Positions 34,945 through 46,193 of a stretch of 64,000 nucleotides of DNA are shown piece after piece. A program made the translations under genes and the position numbers. The notes under the pieces are model-generated. The model saw only the letters and a list, made by a program, of their open reading frames with translations, was not told where the DNA came from and did no database searches. Location: the NCBI GenBank assembly GCA_018000455.1, contig JAGNJW010000003.1, positions 248,001 to 312,000 on the forward strand, read 5' to 3'. Positions within the stretch are counted from its first letter, which is position 1; each line of letters opens with the position of its first letter. The stretch is from Acidobacteriota bacterium. GTDB lineage: Bacteria; Acidobacteriota; Vicinamibacteria; Vicinamibacterales; UBA2999.

Positions 34945-35610
34945 CTAGCGTGTGGCGGCCATCGTGGCCGCCGACGCTGGCGCCTGGAAGGCCTGTTCGA
35001 AGAACGTGACCTCCCCGGACTCGACTGAGTACATCCCGCCAACGATACCGATCTTCCCGTCCTTGAACAGGTGCTCGAGGATCGGGCTGCGTTCGAGGAT
35101 CGCCCGCATCTGCTGACGCGTGTTCTCGAGTGCCACCCGCTCCACGAACTGCTCGGGTGGCACGTTGCCTCCGCTGTGCTCCACTTCGTGCACGGCCGGA
35201 CTGATCTTGTTGAGCAGGCCGGTCAGATGGCCGAGCTGGACGTGATTGCAGGCGCCCTTCACGGCGCCGCACTTGGAGTGTCCCAGCACGACGATGAGCT
35301 TCGAGCCGGCGACCTGGCAGGCGAACTCCATGCTCCCGAGGATGTCCTCGTTGACCACGTTGCCAGCCACCCGCGCGCTGAAGATGTCGCCGAGGCCCTG
35401 GTCGAAGATGAGCTCCGCCGAGGTCCTGGAGTCGATGCAGCTCAACACGATGGCGAAGGGGAACTGGCCGTCGGACGTCTCGTTCACCTGCTGCAGGAAA
35501 TTGCGGTTGGCGCGCAGGTTGTTGACGAATCGCCGGTTGCCGTCGACCAGGATCTCGAAGGCCTTCTCGGGCGTCAGCTTGGTCTGGATGTCCTGTGTCT
35601 GTGTGCGCAT
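34945..35610 (-). CDS. can: Beta-carbonic anhydrase
   Basis: A 221-residue enzyme that interconverts CO2 and bicarbonate. The zinc ligands are C58 and H111/C114 (VLSCIDSR and VLGHSKCGAVKGA), and the D60-R62 dyad is intact, so it should be active. It lies 14 bases downstream of a SulP transporter, with AGAGGA before its ATG. Such SulP-carbonic anhydrase pairs occur in many bacteria and point to bicarbonate uptake or pH control. The C-terminal part (MYSVESGEVTFFEQAF) is usual for the family. Confidence 0.93.
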   Translation of the reverse strand: MRTQTQDIQTKLTPEKAFEILVDGNRRFVNNLRANRNFLQQVNETSDGQFPFAIVLSCIDSRTSAELIFDQGLGDIFSARVAGNVVNEDILGSMEFACQVAGSKLIVVLGHSKCGAVKGACNHVQLGHLTGLLNKISPAVHEVEHSGGNVPPEQFVERVALENTRQQMRAILERSPILEHLFKDGKIGIVGGMYSVESGEVTFFEQAFQAPASAATMAATR

Positions 35611-35624
35611 GATGTCCTCTGGAG

Positions 35625-37262
35625 CTACTGGGTGACTGATTCGGCGAGCACGGCCCGACGGGCGACGCGCTTCTGTTCGCGCCGGATGACCCGGCCTACC
35701 TCACGCAGGGCGTCGTTCTTGCGCTTGGGTTCGTGGAGGCCCTTGAGCGTCACCTCGATACCGCGCAGCGGCGCCGTCTGTTCGAAGTCTTTGAGGATCT
35801 CGAACACGTCGTAGTCGATGTGAACCGTGCGGCGGGCGTCGATCTCGACCTTGGTGCCGTCCGGGATGGCGTTGAGCGTGCGCAGGATGGCGGCGCGGTT
35901 GAGGAACGAGACGTCCTCCGACAGCGCCAGCCGCACGACGTCGCCGGGGCGATGCGCCTTCATGTCGAGGAAGTAGGGGTTGCGGTAGTTCGTCATCAGG
36001 ATGAGGAACACGGCGACCGTCATACCGAGACCGATGCCGACCAGCAGGTCGGTGGCCAGAATGCCGACGACCGTCACCGTGAAGGGCACGAACTGCGCCC
36101 ACCCCAGCTTGTACATCTGGGCCAAGAGGGCCGGTTTGGCAAGCTTGTAGCCAACCGTGAGCAGCACCGCCGCCAGCGTCGCGAGCGGGATCAGGTTGAG
36201 CAGTGTCGGCAGGGCGACCACCGCCACGAGCAGCAGCGCGCCGTGCAGGATGGCCGACAGCTTGGTCCTGCCGCCCGACTGGATGTTCGCCGAGCTGCGG
36301 ACGATGACCTGCGTGATTGGCAGACCGCCGATGAGGCCCGACACGATGTTGCCGAGCCCCTGCGCCTTCAGTTCGCGATCGGTCGGCGTCACCCGCTTCT
36401 GCGGATCGAGCCGGTCGGTCGCTTCGACGCAGAGCAGCGTTTCGAGGCTGGCGACGATGGCCAGCGTCACGGCCGTGGTGTAGACCGCCATGTTCGTCAC
36501 CTGCGAGAAGTCGGGCATGGTGATGAGCGAGGCAAGACCGGCGAACCCCTGGGCCACCGGAAGCTGCACCAGGTGCGAGGGCTCGATCGCCAGACCCGGG
36601 AAGGCGCGCGTGAACAGCGCGTTCAAGGCAATACCCATGGCCACCGCGACGAGCGGCCCCTGAATCCACAGCGACGCCTTGAAGCGCTTGACGACGGGCC
36701 GCTCCCACAGCAGCAGGACGGCGATTGAGAGCAGGGCGACGACCAGGGCGCCGGGCTGGACGGCCGCGAACATGTGGCCGAGGGTCGACAGCGTGTTCTC
36801 CCCGCCGGCTCCGATGAACGCCAGGCTGCCCTCAAGGTCGGCGTCGTAGCCGACGGCGTGCGGGATCTGCTTGAGGATGATCGTGAGGCCGATGCCGGTC
36901 AGCATCCCCTTGATGACCGACGAGGGGAAGTAGTAGCCGATGACGCCGGCGCGCGCGAAGCCGAGCACGACCTGAATCACGCCAGCAACGACCACCGCCA
37001 GCAGGAACGTCTCCCAGCTGCCGAGCGTGGCGATGGTGTTCAGGACGATGACGGCCAGTCCTGCCGCGGGTCCGCTGACGCCGAGCGGCGACCCGGAGGC
37101 GGCGCCGACGACGATGCCGCCGATGATGCCGGCGATGATGCCGGCAAACAGCGGGGCGCCGGAGGCCAAGGCGATGCCGAGGCAGAGCGGTACGGCGACG
37201 AGGAAGACGACGATACTGGCCGGAAGATCCGACTTGAGTGTCGCGAACGTGCGAGCCTTCAT
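35625..37262 (-). CDS. SulP-family anion transporter (probable bicarbonate) with STAS-like tail
   Basis: A 545-residue inner-membrane transporter with about 11-12 hydrophobic segments. Family marks are LPASIVVFLVAVPLCLGIALASGAPLFAG near the N-terminus, GSPLGVSGPAAGLAVIV, and SGLIGGLPITQVIVRSSANI in the core. The C-terminal 110 residues resemble a STAS domain (VEIDARRTVHIDYDVFEIL). The operon with carbonic anhydrase argues for bicarbonate rather than sulfate, but this is inferred. The gene is first in a two-gene unit; an AT-rich region with a palindrome lies upstream and probably holds the promoter. Confidence 0.9.
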   Translation of the reverse strand: MKARTFATLKSDLPASIVVFLVAVPLCLGIALASGAPLFAGIIAGIIGGIVVGAASGSPLGVSGPAAGLAVIVLNTIATLGSWETFLLAVVVAGVIQVVLGFARAGVIGYYFPSSVIKGMLTGIGLTIILKQIPHAVGYDADLEGSLAFIGAGGENTLSTLGHMFAAVQPGALVVALLSIAVLLLWERPVVKRFKASLWIQGPLVAVAMGIALNALFTRAFPGLAIEPSHLVQLPVAQGFAGLASLITMPDFSQVTNMAVYTTAVTLAIVASLETLLCVEATDRLDPQKRVTPTDRELKAQGLGNIVSGLIGGLPITQVIVRSSANIQSGGRTKLSAILHGALLLVAVVALPTLLNLIPLATLAAVLLTVGYKLAKPALLAQMYKLGWAQFVPFTVTVVGILATDLLVGIGLGMTVAVFLILMTNYRNPYFLDMKAHRPGDVVRLALSEDVSFLNRAAILRTLNAIPDGTKVEIDARRTVHIDYDVFEILKDFEQTAPLRGIEVTLKGLHEPKRKNDALREVGRVIRREQKRVARRAVLAESVTQ

Positions 37263-37339
37263 TCAATCCTTCCTGGCTGGGAACGCCGTTCAAACTACCG
37301 GCTTGTCAGGCGGATTGGAAATACATAATCGAAACATTA

Positions 37340-37357
37340 ATAGATTATAAAATCTAT
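37340..37357. promoter_or_regulatory. AT-rich palindrome upstream of the SulP operon
   Basis: ATAGATT and AATCTAT form perfect 7-base arms with a 4-base spacer. They sit 78 bases upstream of the SulP start in one of the few AT-rich patches in this window. The T-N11-A layout fits a LysR-type or similar regulator, but no such regulator is adjacent. Confidence 0.5.
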
Positions 37358-37454
37358 GGATACGACGCGCCGCTCCGGCGGCGCCGGGATCGCGGCGATG
37401 GCCAGTCGCGGCGGGCTGCTCGGGAGGTGTTTCGGAGGCCGGCTGGTGCCGGCA

Positions 37455-37841
37455 CTACCGCCGTTCGAAGTTCGTTTCCACGTAGCCGGCATCGCGGCTC
37501 CACTGCACGCGTCGCGGCGGCAGAGTGTCGGGCCGGCCCGGGCGGTGGAAGTAGATCAGAATCTCCGAATAGCGGTGTTGCAGCGGCCCGGCCACCAGCC
37601 GCGCGATCGTGCCCGCTTCATCGAGGTGCGTCGTTTCGATCTGCAGCACCATGACGTGCTGCGCCGCGAACTGCTCGGTGATCGTCCAGCGGTCCCAGGG
37701 GCCGGCATCGCGCCGTACGGCAGGCAGGACGCGCGGCTCGACCCCTTCCTCCGGCGGGCGGGGCATGCCGAACAGCAACCACCCGCCGGCCGCGGCGGTC
37801 ACGAGGAGTCCCCACGCCGCGCCGAGCCGGAGCCGGCCCAC
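37455..37841 (-). CDS. Small membrane-anchored protein of unknown function
   Basis: With a GTG start at 37841, this 128-residue protein has one N-terminal transmembrane segment (GAAWGLLVTAAAGGWLLFG) and an extracytoplasmic domain. The latter (TITEQFAAQHVMVLQIETTHL and ILIYFHRPGRPDT) has an alternating strand/helix pattern. I do not recognise the family. The gene is divergent from gyrB/parE, 97 bases away. Confidence 0.6.
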   Translation of the reverse strand: MGRLRLGAAWGLLVTAAAGGWLLFGMPRPPEEGVEPRVLPAVRRDAGPWDRWTITEQFAAQHVMVLQIETTHLDEAGTIARLVAGPLQHRYSEILIYFHRPGRPDTLPPRRVQWSRDAGYVETNFERR

Positions 37842-37879
37842 GGCGCCACCATAGGCGTGAACGCCCGGAGGCGCAAGGC

Positions 37880-37885
37880 TATACT
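37880..37885 (+). promoter_or_regulatory. -10 hexamer upstream of gyrB/parE
   Basis: TATACT within GGCTATACTGGCGG, 53 bases before the ATG at 37939. The context is almost the same as at 10253-10258. Confidence 0.45.
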
Positions 37886-37938
37886 GGCGGGCACGTCGTT
37901 TCGCACGCCTAGCCGCCAGCCGCTCGCCGCCAGTCTCC

Positions 37939-39837
37939 ATGTCCTACACCGCCAAAGATATTCAGGTCCTCGAAGGCCTCGAGCCGGTCCGCAAGCGCCC
38001 GGGCATGTACATCGGCGGCGTCGGCGCCTCCGGCCTGCACCATCTGGTGTGGGAGATCCTCGACAACTCCATCGACGAGGCCATGAACGGCCACGCCGCG
38101 GCGATTGCCGTCACGCTGCACGAGGACGGCTCGTCGGTGACGATTTCCGACGATGGCCGCGGCATTCCCGTCGACGTTCATCCGAAGACCAAGCAGAGCG
38201 CGCTCGAGGTCATCTTCACCGTCCTGCACGCCGGCGGCAAGTTCGAACCGGGCAACTACAAGACGGCCGGCGGCCTGCACGGCGTGGGTGCGAGTGTCGT
38301 CAATGCGCTTTCGCGCGAGCTCGTCGCCACGGTGCGACGCGACGGTTTCCAGTACGAGATGCGCTTCAAGCAGGGCAAGGCCGAGGGCGGTCTGAAGAAG
38401 CTCGGCGTGGCGCGCGGTAGCGGCACGACGGTCTTCTTCCGGCCAGACCCGACGATTTTTCCGAAGGTCGAGTTCGATCCGCAGACCGTTCGCGACCGGC
38501 TGGAGGTGGCGAGCTTCCTCCACAAGGGCGTCAAGGTCACCTTCGACGACCAGACGACGGGCACCAAGCACACCTTCCAGCACGAAGAAGGGCTGGTCGA
38601 CTACCTGAAGAAGGTACTCGCTGAGCGGTCGAGCAAGCCGGTGCACGACGCCCCGTTCACCTTGGCGAAGGACAACGGCGCCAGGCTCGAGCTCGCGCTG
38701 CAGTGGACCGAGTCGACCGACGAGCACCTGCGCAGCTACGTCAACGGCATCCCGACCGCCTCGGGCGGCACCCACGAGAACGGCCTGCGCGCCGGCCTCG
38801 GCAAGGCCGTCCGCAACTTCATCGAGACCCACAACCTGTCGCCCAAGGGGGTGACGCTCACGGCCGAGGACATCCGCGAAGGCATGACCGGATTGCTCTC
38901 GCTCTTCATCGCCGAGCCCCAGTTCCAGGGACAGACGAAGGATCGCCTGAACAACCCCGAGGTGGCGAGCGTGGTCGACGGCTTCGTGCGGCCGGCGCTC
39001 GAGCACTGGCTGAACAACAACATCTCGATTGCCGAAGGCATCGTCGCGCGCATCATCCTCGCGGCCCGGGCCCGCGAGGCAAGCCGGGCGGCGCAGGCCG
39101 ACGTCGTGCGCAAGGGCCCGACCTCGGGCCGGGCCACGCTGCCGGGCAAGCTGGCCGACTGCACCCAGCCCGGGTCCATCACGAGCGAGCTCTTCGTCGT
39201 CGAAGGCGATTCAGCCGGCGGCTCCGCCAAACAGGGGCGCGACCGTGCCCGTCAGGCCATCCTGCCGTTGCGCGGCAAGGTGCTCAACACCGAAGGCGTC
39301 TCCACCGCCAAGGTGCTCGAGAACAAGGAATTGTCGGATCTGGTGACTGCCCTCGGCTGCGGCGTCGGCAAGGCGTTCGACTTGTCTCGGATGCGCTACG
39401 GCAAGGTGATCCTGCTGGCCGACGCCGATTCCGACGGCCACCACATCTCGACCCTGCTGCTGACGTTCCTCTTCCGGCACCTGCCGCAGCTCATCACTGC
39501 CGGACGGGTCTACCTCGCCCAGCCACCGCTCTACCGTATCGATATCGGCAAGGAGACCTTCTGGGCGCTCGACGATGCGCACAAGGAGCTGATCCTGCGC
39601 CAGAAGACCGGCCGCGCCACTCCGGAAATCACCCGCTTCAAGGGCCTCGGCGAGATGATGCCGAAGGTGCTGTGGGAGACGACGCTCAACCCTCGCACCC
39701 GCCGGCTGCTGCGGGTGGATATTGCCGACCAGCTGGTGACGGACCGCGTGATGAACGAGCTGATGGGCAAGGACGCCTCCGCCCGCTTCCGCTTCATCAT
39801 GGAGCGAGCCGAGGACGCACAAGAGCTCGACGTCTAA
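37939..39837 (+). CDS. parE: Type II topoisomerase subunit B (ParE/GyrB family)
   Basis: A 632-residue ATPase subunit. GHKL ATPase motifs are EILDNSIDEA, SDDGRGIPV and GLHGVGASVVNALS. The transducer region follows, then the TOPRIM domain with FVVEGDSAGGSAKQGRD and LADADSDGHHI, and the C-terminal TRFKGLGEMM. The length equals that of topoisomerase IV ParE; GyrB is usually longer when it has an extra insert, but many GyrB have this size too. The A subunit is at 15131, so the two are not co-transcribed. Genes for the second type II enzyme, if present, are outside the window. Confidence 0.92.
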   Translation: MSYTAKDIQVLEGLEPVRKRPGMYIGGVGASGLHHLVWEILDNSIDEAMNGHAAAIAVTLHEDGSSVTISDDGRGIPVDVHPKTKQSALEVIFTVLHAGGKFEPGNYKTAGGLHGVGASVVNALSRELVATVRRDGFQYEMRFKQGKAEGGLKKLGVARGSGTTVFFRPDPTIFPKVEFDPQTVRDRLEVASFLHKGVKVTFDDQTTGTKHTFQHEEGLVDYLKKVLAERSSKPVHDAPFTLAKDNGARLELALQWTESTDEHLRSYVNGIPTASGGTHENGLRAGLGKAVRNFIETHNLSPKGVTLTAEDIREGMTGLLSLFIAEPQFQGQTKDRLNNPEVASVVDGFVRPALEHWLNNNISIAEGIVARIILAARAREASRAAQADVVRKGPTSGRATLPGKLADCTQPGSITSELFVVEGDSAGGSAKQGRDRARQAILPLRGKVLNTEGVSTAKVLENKELSDLVTALGCGVGKAFDLSRMRYGKVILLADADSDGHHISTLLLTFLFRHLPQLITAGRVYLAQPPLYRIDIGKETFWALDDAHKELILRQKTGRATPEITRFKGLGEMMPKVLWETTLNPRTRRLLRVDIADQLVTDRVMNELMGKDASARFRFIMERAEDAQELDV

Positions 39838-39898
39838 CTGGACGCGCGTGCACCGGCCTGCCGGGCCGATTCGGGCCGGGCGCCGCGCGGCCGCACGA

Positions 39899-39904
39899 TA
39901 CAAT
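39899..39904 (+). promoter_or_regulatory. -10 hexamer of the MATE gene
   Basis: TACAAT ends 12 bases before the ATG at 39917. No Shine-Dalgarno is seen; a 5-6 base leader would result. Confidence 0.4.
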
Positions 39905-39916
39905 CGACGTTCCCAG

Positions 39917-41320
39917 ATGGCCGGCACGGCGTTCCCCAAGAAGTTCGATCGTTCCCTCGTCGAAGGCCCTCTGGCCCCCGCGGTGTGGAAGCTGGCGTGG
40001 CCAACCATGCTGCAGAATCTCGTGGCCGGGCTGCAGGGCGTGGTCGATCACGCCCTGGTCGGCAACATGCTCGGTTACGCCGCCAACGCCGGCATCGGCG
40101 TAGCCTGGCAGATCTTCCTCGTCGTGATCGTGTTCATGGCCTCGCTCTTCACCGGCCAGGCCGTGCTCGTCGCCCGTTTCGCCGGCGCGGGTGACCACGA
40201 CAAGGTCAACATCGTCGTCTACCAGGCGTTCATCACGGCTGTCGGGATGTTCGCCATTCTGGCGCCGATCGGCTATTTCGCCACGCCGTTCCTGCTCTCG
40301 CTCGTGAACGCGGCACCCGAGGTGCGCGCGCAGGCCCTGCCGTTCCTGCGCATCAACTTCGTCTTCAGCATCGGCATGCTGCTGTTCTTCATGCTGTCGG
40401 CCGCGCTGCGCGCCGCCGGCGACGCCAAGACGCCGCTGCGTCTCGGCGTCACGATGACGGTGCTGAACCTGGTCTTCAATCTGGCGCTCATTCCGAAGTT
40501 CGGCACGGCCGGCTCGGCGATGGGCACGGCGATGGCGTCGGCGCTCGTGAGCAGCTACGCCCTGTGGCTGCTCTTCAACCACAAACTGGTCGTGCACTTC
40601 AGCCGCGAGACCTGTACGAAGCCCGACTGGACCGTGATCCGATCGTTGTTCAAGTTCGGGCTTCCCACCGGCGTGCAGGGCATCGCCATGAACGTCGCCG
40701 GCGTCCTGCTGCTCAGGTTCATCGGCAGCCTCGAGCACAGCGCCGCCGCGCAAGCCGCCTTCACCATCGCCTACACCGAGCTCTTCTCGATGATCACGTG
40801 GACGTCGGTCGGTCTGATGGGCGCCGCGGCAACCATCGCCGGCCAGAATCTCGGCGCCGGTCAGCCCGACCGCGCGCTGCACGGCGTCTACACCGCCGCG
40901 AAGATCGGCCTCGCCGTGGCAGCAGTGGTCGGCGCGATGTTCGTGTTCATCCCGATTCCACTGCTCGGCATCTTCGGCGCCACCGAGGGCACGGTCGCCG
41001 ATATCGGAAGCCAGTTGTTGCGCTACCTCGCCGTCTCGGGCTTCTTCATCAGCGCTGCCCTCACCTTCACTGGCGGTCTCCAGGGCACGGGTGACACCAA
41101 GAGCCCGCTCTACATCACGCTCGTGTCGCAGGTGCTGATTCCCATCGGACTATGCACGGTGCTCCAGTCGATGCGCCAGCTCCAGCCTGCCGACATCTGG
41201 CTCGCCATCCTGCTCGGCCACTTCACCCGGTGCGCACTCTCGTTCCTGCGCTTCCGCCAGGGGAAGTGGCGCCAGATCAAGGTCGATCTGGAGCCGGCGC
41301 GGCCCGTCGCCGCGTCCTGA
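39917..41320 (+). CDS. MATE-family efflux transporter
   Basis: A 467-residue protein with 12 hydrophobic segments in two homologous halves. Typical segments are VWKLAWPTMLQNLVAGLQGV at the N-terminus, GVAWQIFLVVIVFMASLFTG, and the second-half start SLFKFGLPTGVQGIAMNVAG. The family exports cationic or aromatic compounds in exchange for Na+ or H+. The substrate is unknown. The ATG at 39917 is preferred over an earlier in-frame codon because the extra residues are Arg/Ala-rich and non-homologous. Confidence 0.9.
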   Translation: MAGTAFPKKFDRSLVEGPLAPAVWKLAWPTMLQNLVAGLQGVVDHALVGNMLGYAANAGIGVAWQIFLVVIVFMASLFTGQAVLVARFAGAGDHDKVNIVVYQAFITAVGMFAILAPIGYFATPFLLSLVNAAPEVRAQALPFLRINFVFSIGMLLFFMLSAALRAAGDAKTPLRLGVTMTVLNLVFNLALIPKFGTAGSAMGTAMASALVSSYALWLLFNHKLVVHFSRETCTKPDWTVIRSLFKFGLPTGVQGIAMNVAGVLLLRFIGSLEHSAAAQAAFTIAYTELFSMITWTSVGLMGAAATIAGQNLGAGQPDRALHGVYTAAKIGLAVAAVVGAMFVFIPIPLLGIFGATEGTVADIGSQLLRYLAVSGFFISAALTFTGGLQGTGDTKSPLYITLVSQVLIPIGLCTVLQSMRQLQPADIWLAILLGHFTRCALSFLRFRQGKWRQIKVDLEPARPVAAS

Positions 41321-41354
41321 TCCCGGCGCGTTGGGCCGACACTGGTCGGCGGAC

Positions 41355-41360
41355 TACAAT
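41355..41360 (+). promoter_or_regulatory. -10 hexamer of the aldehyde dehydrogenase gene
   Basis: TACAAT within GGACTACAATTGCC, 65 bases before the ATG at 41426. No good -35 is seen. Confidence 0.4.
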
Positions 41361-41425
41361 TGCCGGGTTGCCATCGAGTCGCCGCCTGTAGGCGTGATGG
41401 TGGCGATCATCGAGAGGCTGCCGCA

Positions 41426-43060
<1,635 letters not shown>

Positions 43061-43061
43061 G

Positions 43062-45686
43062 TCATTCGGCCCTGAGGGCGCTCAGCGGATCCGTGTGGCC
43101 GGCGCGGGCGGCAGGGATGAGTGCCGCCAGGATTCCGGCGCCGACGAGCGCCGCCGCGGCGGCGGCCAGGCTCGGCGCATCCGTCGCCGCCACGCCGTAG
43201 ACGAATCGGCCAACCGTGGAGCTGAGGGCGACTGCGCCGGACAGGCCGAGGGCGACGCCGATGGCCACCGGCGCCAGGCTGCCGCCGAGCACGTCGGCGA
43301 GGATGCGGGCCGGTGACGCTCCGAGCGCCAGGCGCACGCCGAATTCGGCGCGGCGCCGGCTGACCGAGTACGACACCACGCTATAAATACCCACGGCGCC
43401 GATGATGAGCGCCAGCGTGCCGAGGACCGACAGGAAGAAGCGCAACCGCAGGGGCTCGGCGACGGCCGCGGCCACCACGGCATCGAGCGTGCTGATTTGC
43501 CCGATGGCGACGCGGCCGTCGATGTCACGGATGGCGGCGCGGATGGCCGGCACGGGTGGCGCGGCCGACGCGCCCTTCACCACCAGCACCGGCGCTTCAG
43601 GCGCCTCGGCCTGGGCCAGCGGCACATAGAGCACGAGCGGGTTGTCGCCCGTCATGCGGGTCATGCGGGTTTCCTCGGCCACACCGACCACCGTCACCCA
43701 CTTCGGCTGGTCGTCGAACGTGTGCTGCACGCGCCGGCCGAGCGGGCTCACGCCCGGCCACATCTTCTCGGCGAACTGCGCGCTCACGATGCCCACGGCG
43801 AGGCTCGCGCCCGCGTCGGTGGGGCTGAAGCTACGACCCTGGACCAGTTCGATGCCCATCGCGGGAAGGTAGCCGGGCGAGACGACGCGGAAGAGCGCGT
43901 TCGGCCGGCGGCCGTCAGCGAGGTCCGGGCGGTCCTCGATCGTCACCGTGCCCTGCCAGCCGCCGTCACGCAGGGGCAGGCGGGTGACGAGCCCGACATC
44001 CCGCACGCCCGGAATCGCGGCCACGCGCTCGGCCACCTGCTGGAAGAATGCCGCGCGCTCCGGCGCCGCCATGATCCGTGTGGGGGCCACCAGATTCATG
44101 ACCGCCACGTTGGCCGACTCGAAGCCGGTGTCGATGGCGTAAAGCCGGTTGACCGAGCGCGTGAACGTCGCCGCGCCGGCCACGAGCAACACCGCCAGGG
44201 CCACCTCCACCGCCACCAGCACGCTGTGCACCCGGCGGGGACCGGTGCTGCCGCCGGCAGCCATCGAGCGTTCCCGTCCTGGTGCCAGTCGACGCCCGGC
44301 GAGCACGGCCCGCACCGGCGCCAGCGCGACCACCAGGCCCAGCAGCAGCGACAGGCCGATGGCGAGTGCCAGCAGTGTCCAGTCGACGTGCAGCGTGTCC
44401 TCGAGACCCTCGACGAGCGGCAGCTGCGCCACCAAGGTGGCGAAGCCGGCCACCGAGAGGGCGGTGCCGAGGGCGCCAGCCAGCACGGACAGGACGATCG
44501 ATTCGGTGACGATCTGGCGTACGAGACGGCCGCGGCCGGCGCCAAGTGCGGTGCGCAGCGCCAGTTCCTCGGCGCGGTCGGTGGTGCGCGCCAGCACCAG
44601 CGCCGCCACGTTCGCGCTGGCAATGGCCAGTACCAGCAGCACCGCCACCTGCAGCAGCAGCACGGCGGGCCGCAGGGCGCCCCTCGTGTAGGTGCGCAGC
44701 GGCGTCACCGTGGCGCCGCGTGTCTTGTCCCACGCCTCCGGGTAGGTGAAGCGCTCGCCGAGCGATCGCGCGATGGCCTGGATGTCGGCGTCCAGTTCGC
44801 CCCGGCTCAGGCCGGGGCGTTCGCGACCGACCAGCACCAGCCAGCCGTTGCCGTCGTAGGACGAGGTCGAGGGGTCGAGCGTCAGCGGGCGCCAGATGCG
44901 AAAGACTGGCGACGGGAAGTAGAACCCGCGCGGCATCACGCCCACGACCTCCACCGGTGCGCCGTCGATCTCGATGCGCCGTCCGACGACGTGTGGATCC
45001 GCGCCGAGTTCCTGTTGCCAGAAGCCGTAGCTCACGACCGTGACGGGCGGGACGCCTGGGCGGTCGTCACCCGCCTTGAAGGCGCGGCCCACGAGCGGCG
45101 CGGCACCGATCACGTCGAAGAGCTCCGCCGATCCCACCGTCGCCAGCACCGTCGAGCTCTGCTCGTTCACGCGCATGGTGTAGCCTTCGTTCGAGTACGC
45201 GGCCAGTCCGGAGAAGGCGCGCTGGCGCTCCTTCACGAAGTCGAACTCCACCCCCCGCCAGTTGTAATCGCTCCAGAACACCTGCAGACGCGCCTCGTCG
45301 GTGACCGGCAACGGGCGCACGAGCAGGCCCATCGCCACGCTCGAGAGGGCCACGGTGGCGCCGATGCCGAGGGCCAGCGTGCCGATGCCGAGCGCCGTGA
45401 AGGCCGGTCGCCGCCACAGCTGCCGCAATGCCACCCGCACATCGCCCATCGTGTCGACGACGCTGCCGATGCCCCAGCTGTCGCGCGCGCGCTGGTCCTC
45501 ACGGTCGACCACCCCGAAGCGGCGCCGCGCCTCGCTGGCGGCCGCAGCCGGCGACCAGCCCTGCTCGACGAGCTGACGGCGTTCCATCTCGAGGTGGAAC
45601 GCCATTTCTTCGCCGAGCTCGCGCTGCATGCGGTCGCGCGTCATCAGCGCGCGCAGCCGGAAGGTCAGATTCGACAGGAACCTCAT
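43062..45686 (-). CDS. ADOP-type permease (MacB/FtsX fold)
   Basis: An 874-residue acidobacterial duplicated orphan permease: a cytoplasmic prefix domain (RDRMQRELGEEMAFHLEMERR), four-helix MacB periplasmic and FtsX units repeated twice. Hydrophobic clusters flank residues near 100, 350-480 and 740-870 (SYSVSRRRAEFGVRLALGAS is a classic FtsX cytoplasmic segment). Members lack an ATPase of their own and belong to MacB-like systems of unclear substrate. The gene lies 28 bases after padR in the same direction, the standard PadR-ADOP pairing, so the permease is probably controlled by PadR. Confidence 0.9.
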   Translation of the reverse strand: MRFLSNLTFRLRALMTRDRMQRELGEEMAFHLEMERRQLVEQGWSPAAAASEARRRFGVVDREDQRARDSWGIGSVVDTMGDVRVALRQLWRRPAFTALGIGTLALGIGATVALSSVAMGLLVRPLPVTDEARLQVFWSDYNWRGVEFDFVKERQRAFSGLAAYSNEGYTMRVNEQSSTVLATVGSAELFDVIGAAPLVGRAFKAGDDRPGVPPVTVVSYGFWQQELGADPHVVGRRIEIDGAPVEVVGVMPRGFYFPSPVFRIWRPLTLDPSTSSYDGNGWLVLVGRERPGLSRGELDADIQAIARSLGERFTYPEAWDKTRGATVTPLRTYTRGALRPAVLLLQVAVLLVLAIASANVAALVLARTTDRAEELALRTALGAGRGRLVRQIVTESIVLSVLAGALGTALSVAGFATLVAQLPLVEGLEDTLHVDWTLLALAIGLSLLLGLVVALAPVRAVLAGRRLAPGRERSMAAGGSTGPRRVHSVLVAVEVALAVLLVAGAATFTRSVNRLYAIDTGFESANVAVMNLVAPTRIMAAPERAAFFQQVAERVAAIPGVRDVGLVTRLPLRDGGWQGTVTIEDRPDLADGRRPNALFRVVSPGYLPAMGIELVQGRSFSPTDAGASLAVGIVSAQFAEKMWPGVSPLGRRVQHTFDDQPKWVTVVGVAEETRMTRMTGDNPLVLYVPLAQAEAPEAPVLVVKGASAAPPVPAIRAAIRDIDGRVAIGQISTLDAVVAAAVAEPLRLRFFLSVLGTLALIIGAVGIYSVVSYSVSRRRAEFGVRLALGASPARILADVLGGSLAPVAIGVALGLSGAVALSSTVGRFVYGVAATDAPSLAAAAAALVGAGILAALIPAARAGHTDPLSALRAE

Positions 45687-45714
45687 CGCGCCACCTCGCA
45701 AACGGACGGCCGCG

Positions 45715-46047
45715 TCAGGCGGTCGCCTCGATGATCCGGAGCACTCCACCGGCGAGCCGGGTCCAGTGGCCGATCTCGGCCTCGAGCTGAACGTGGCCGG
45801 CCGGCGTCAGCGCGTAATAGCGGGCCCGGCGACCGTGTTCGGTGTCTTGCCACGACGACGACAGCCAGCCCTCGCGCGTCAAGCGGTGAAGTGACGCGTA
45901 GAGCGAACCCTGCTGCACCGAGAGCGTCTCGCCCGACATCGACTGGATCCGCTGGGTGATCCCCCAGCCATGCATGGGCTCGAGCGACACCACTTTCAAG
46001 ATCAGCAGATCGACCGTGCCCTTGATGATCCCGGAATCGACGCCCAT
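45715..46047 (-). CDS. PadR-family transcriptional regulator
   Basis: A 110-residue winged-helix repressor. The PadR pattern is clear: GTVDLLILKVVSLEPMHGWGI, then SVQQGSLYASLHRLTREGWLSS and the wing RRARYYALTPAG. The short C-terminal helix mediates dimerisation. PadR proteins repress nearby transporter genes and release on binding a ligand. Upstream sequences to 46200 hold no obvious palindrome. Confidence 0.92.
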   Translation of the reverse strand: MGVDSGIIKGTVDLLILKVVSLEPMHGWGITQRIQSMSGETLSVQQGSLYASLHRLTREGWLSSSWQDTEHGRRARYYALTPAGHVQLEAEIGHWTRLAGGVLRIIEATA

Positions 46048-46193
46048 AGCTGCTTTATTCCCTCGTGAAAGGTGACTTCTCTCGTCAACCGAGAGTAATA
46101 GACGGGGAGGCCGGCTCAAAGGTTGCCGGCGCGCCGGAGGCCGCGCGATCTGCTCGATTGATTCAACGGGACGGGCTGTGTGACAGTGGCGTC

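Noticed and set aside
37356..38420. Long plus-strand frame starting at 37356
   Set aside because: It is antisense to the small membrane protein and out of frame with gyrB/parE; the translation is Arg/Ala/Gly-rich without pattern.
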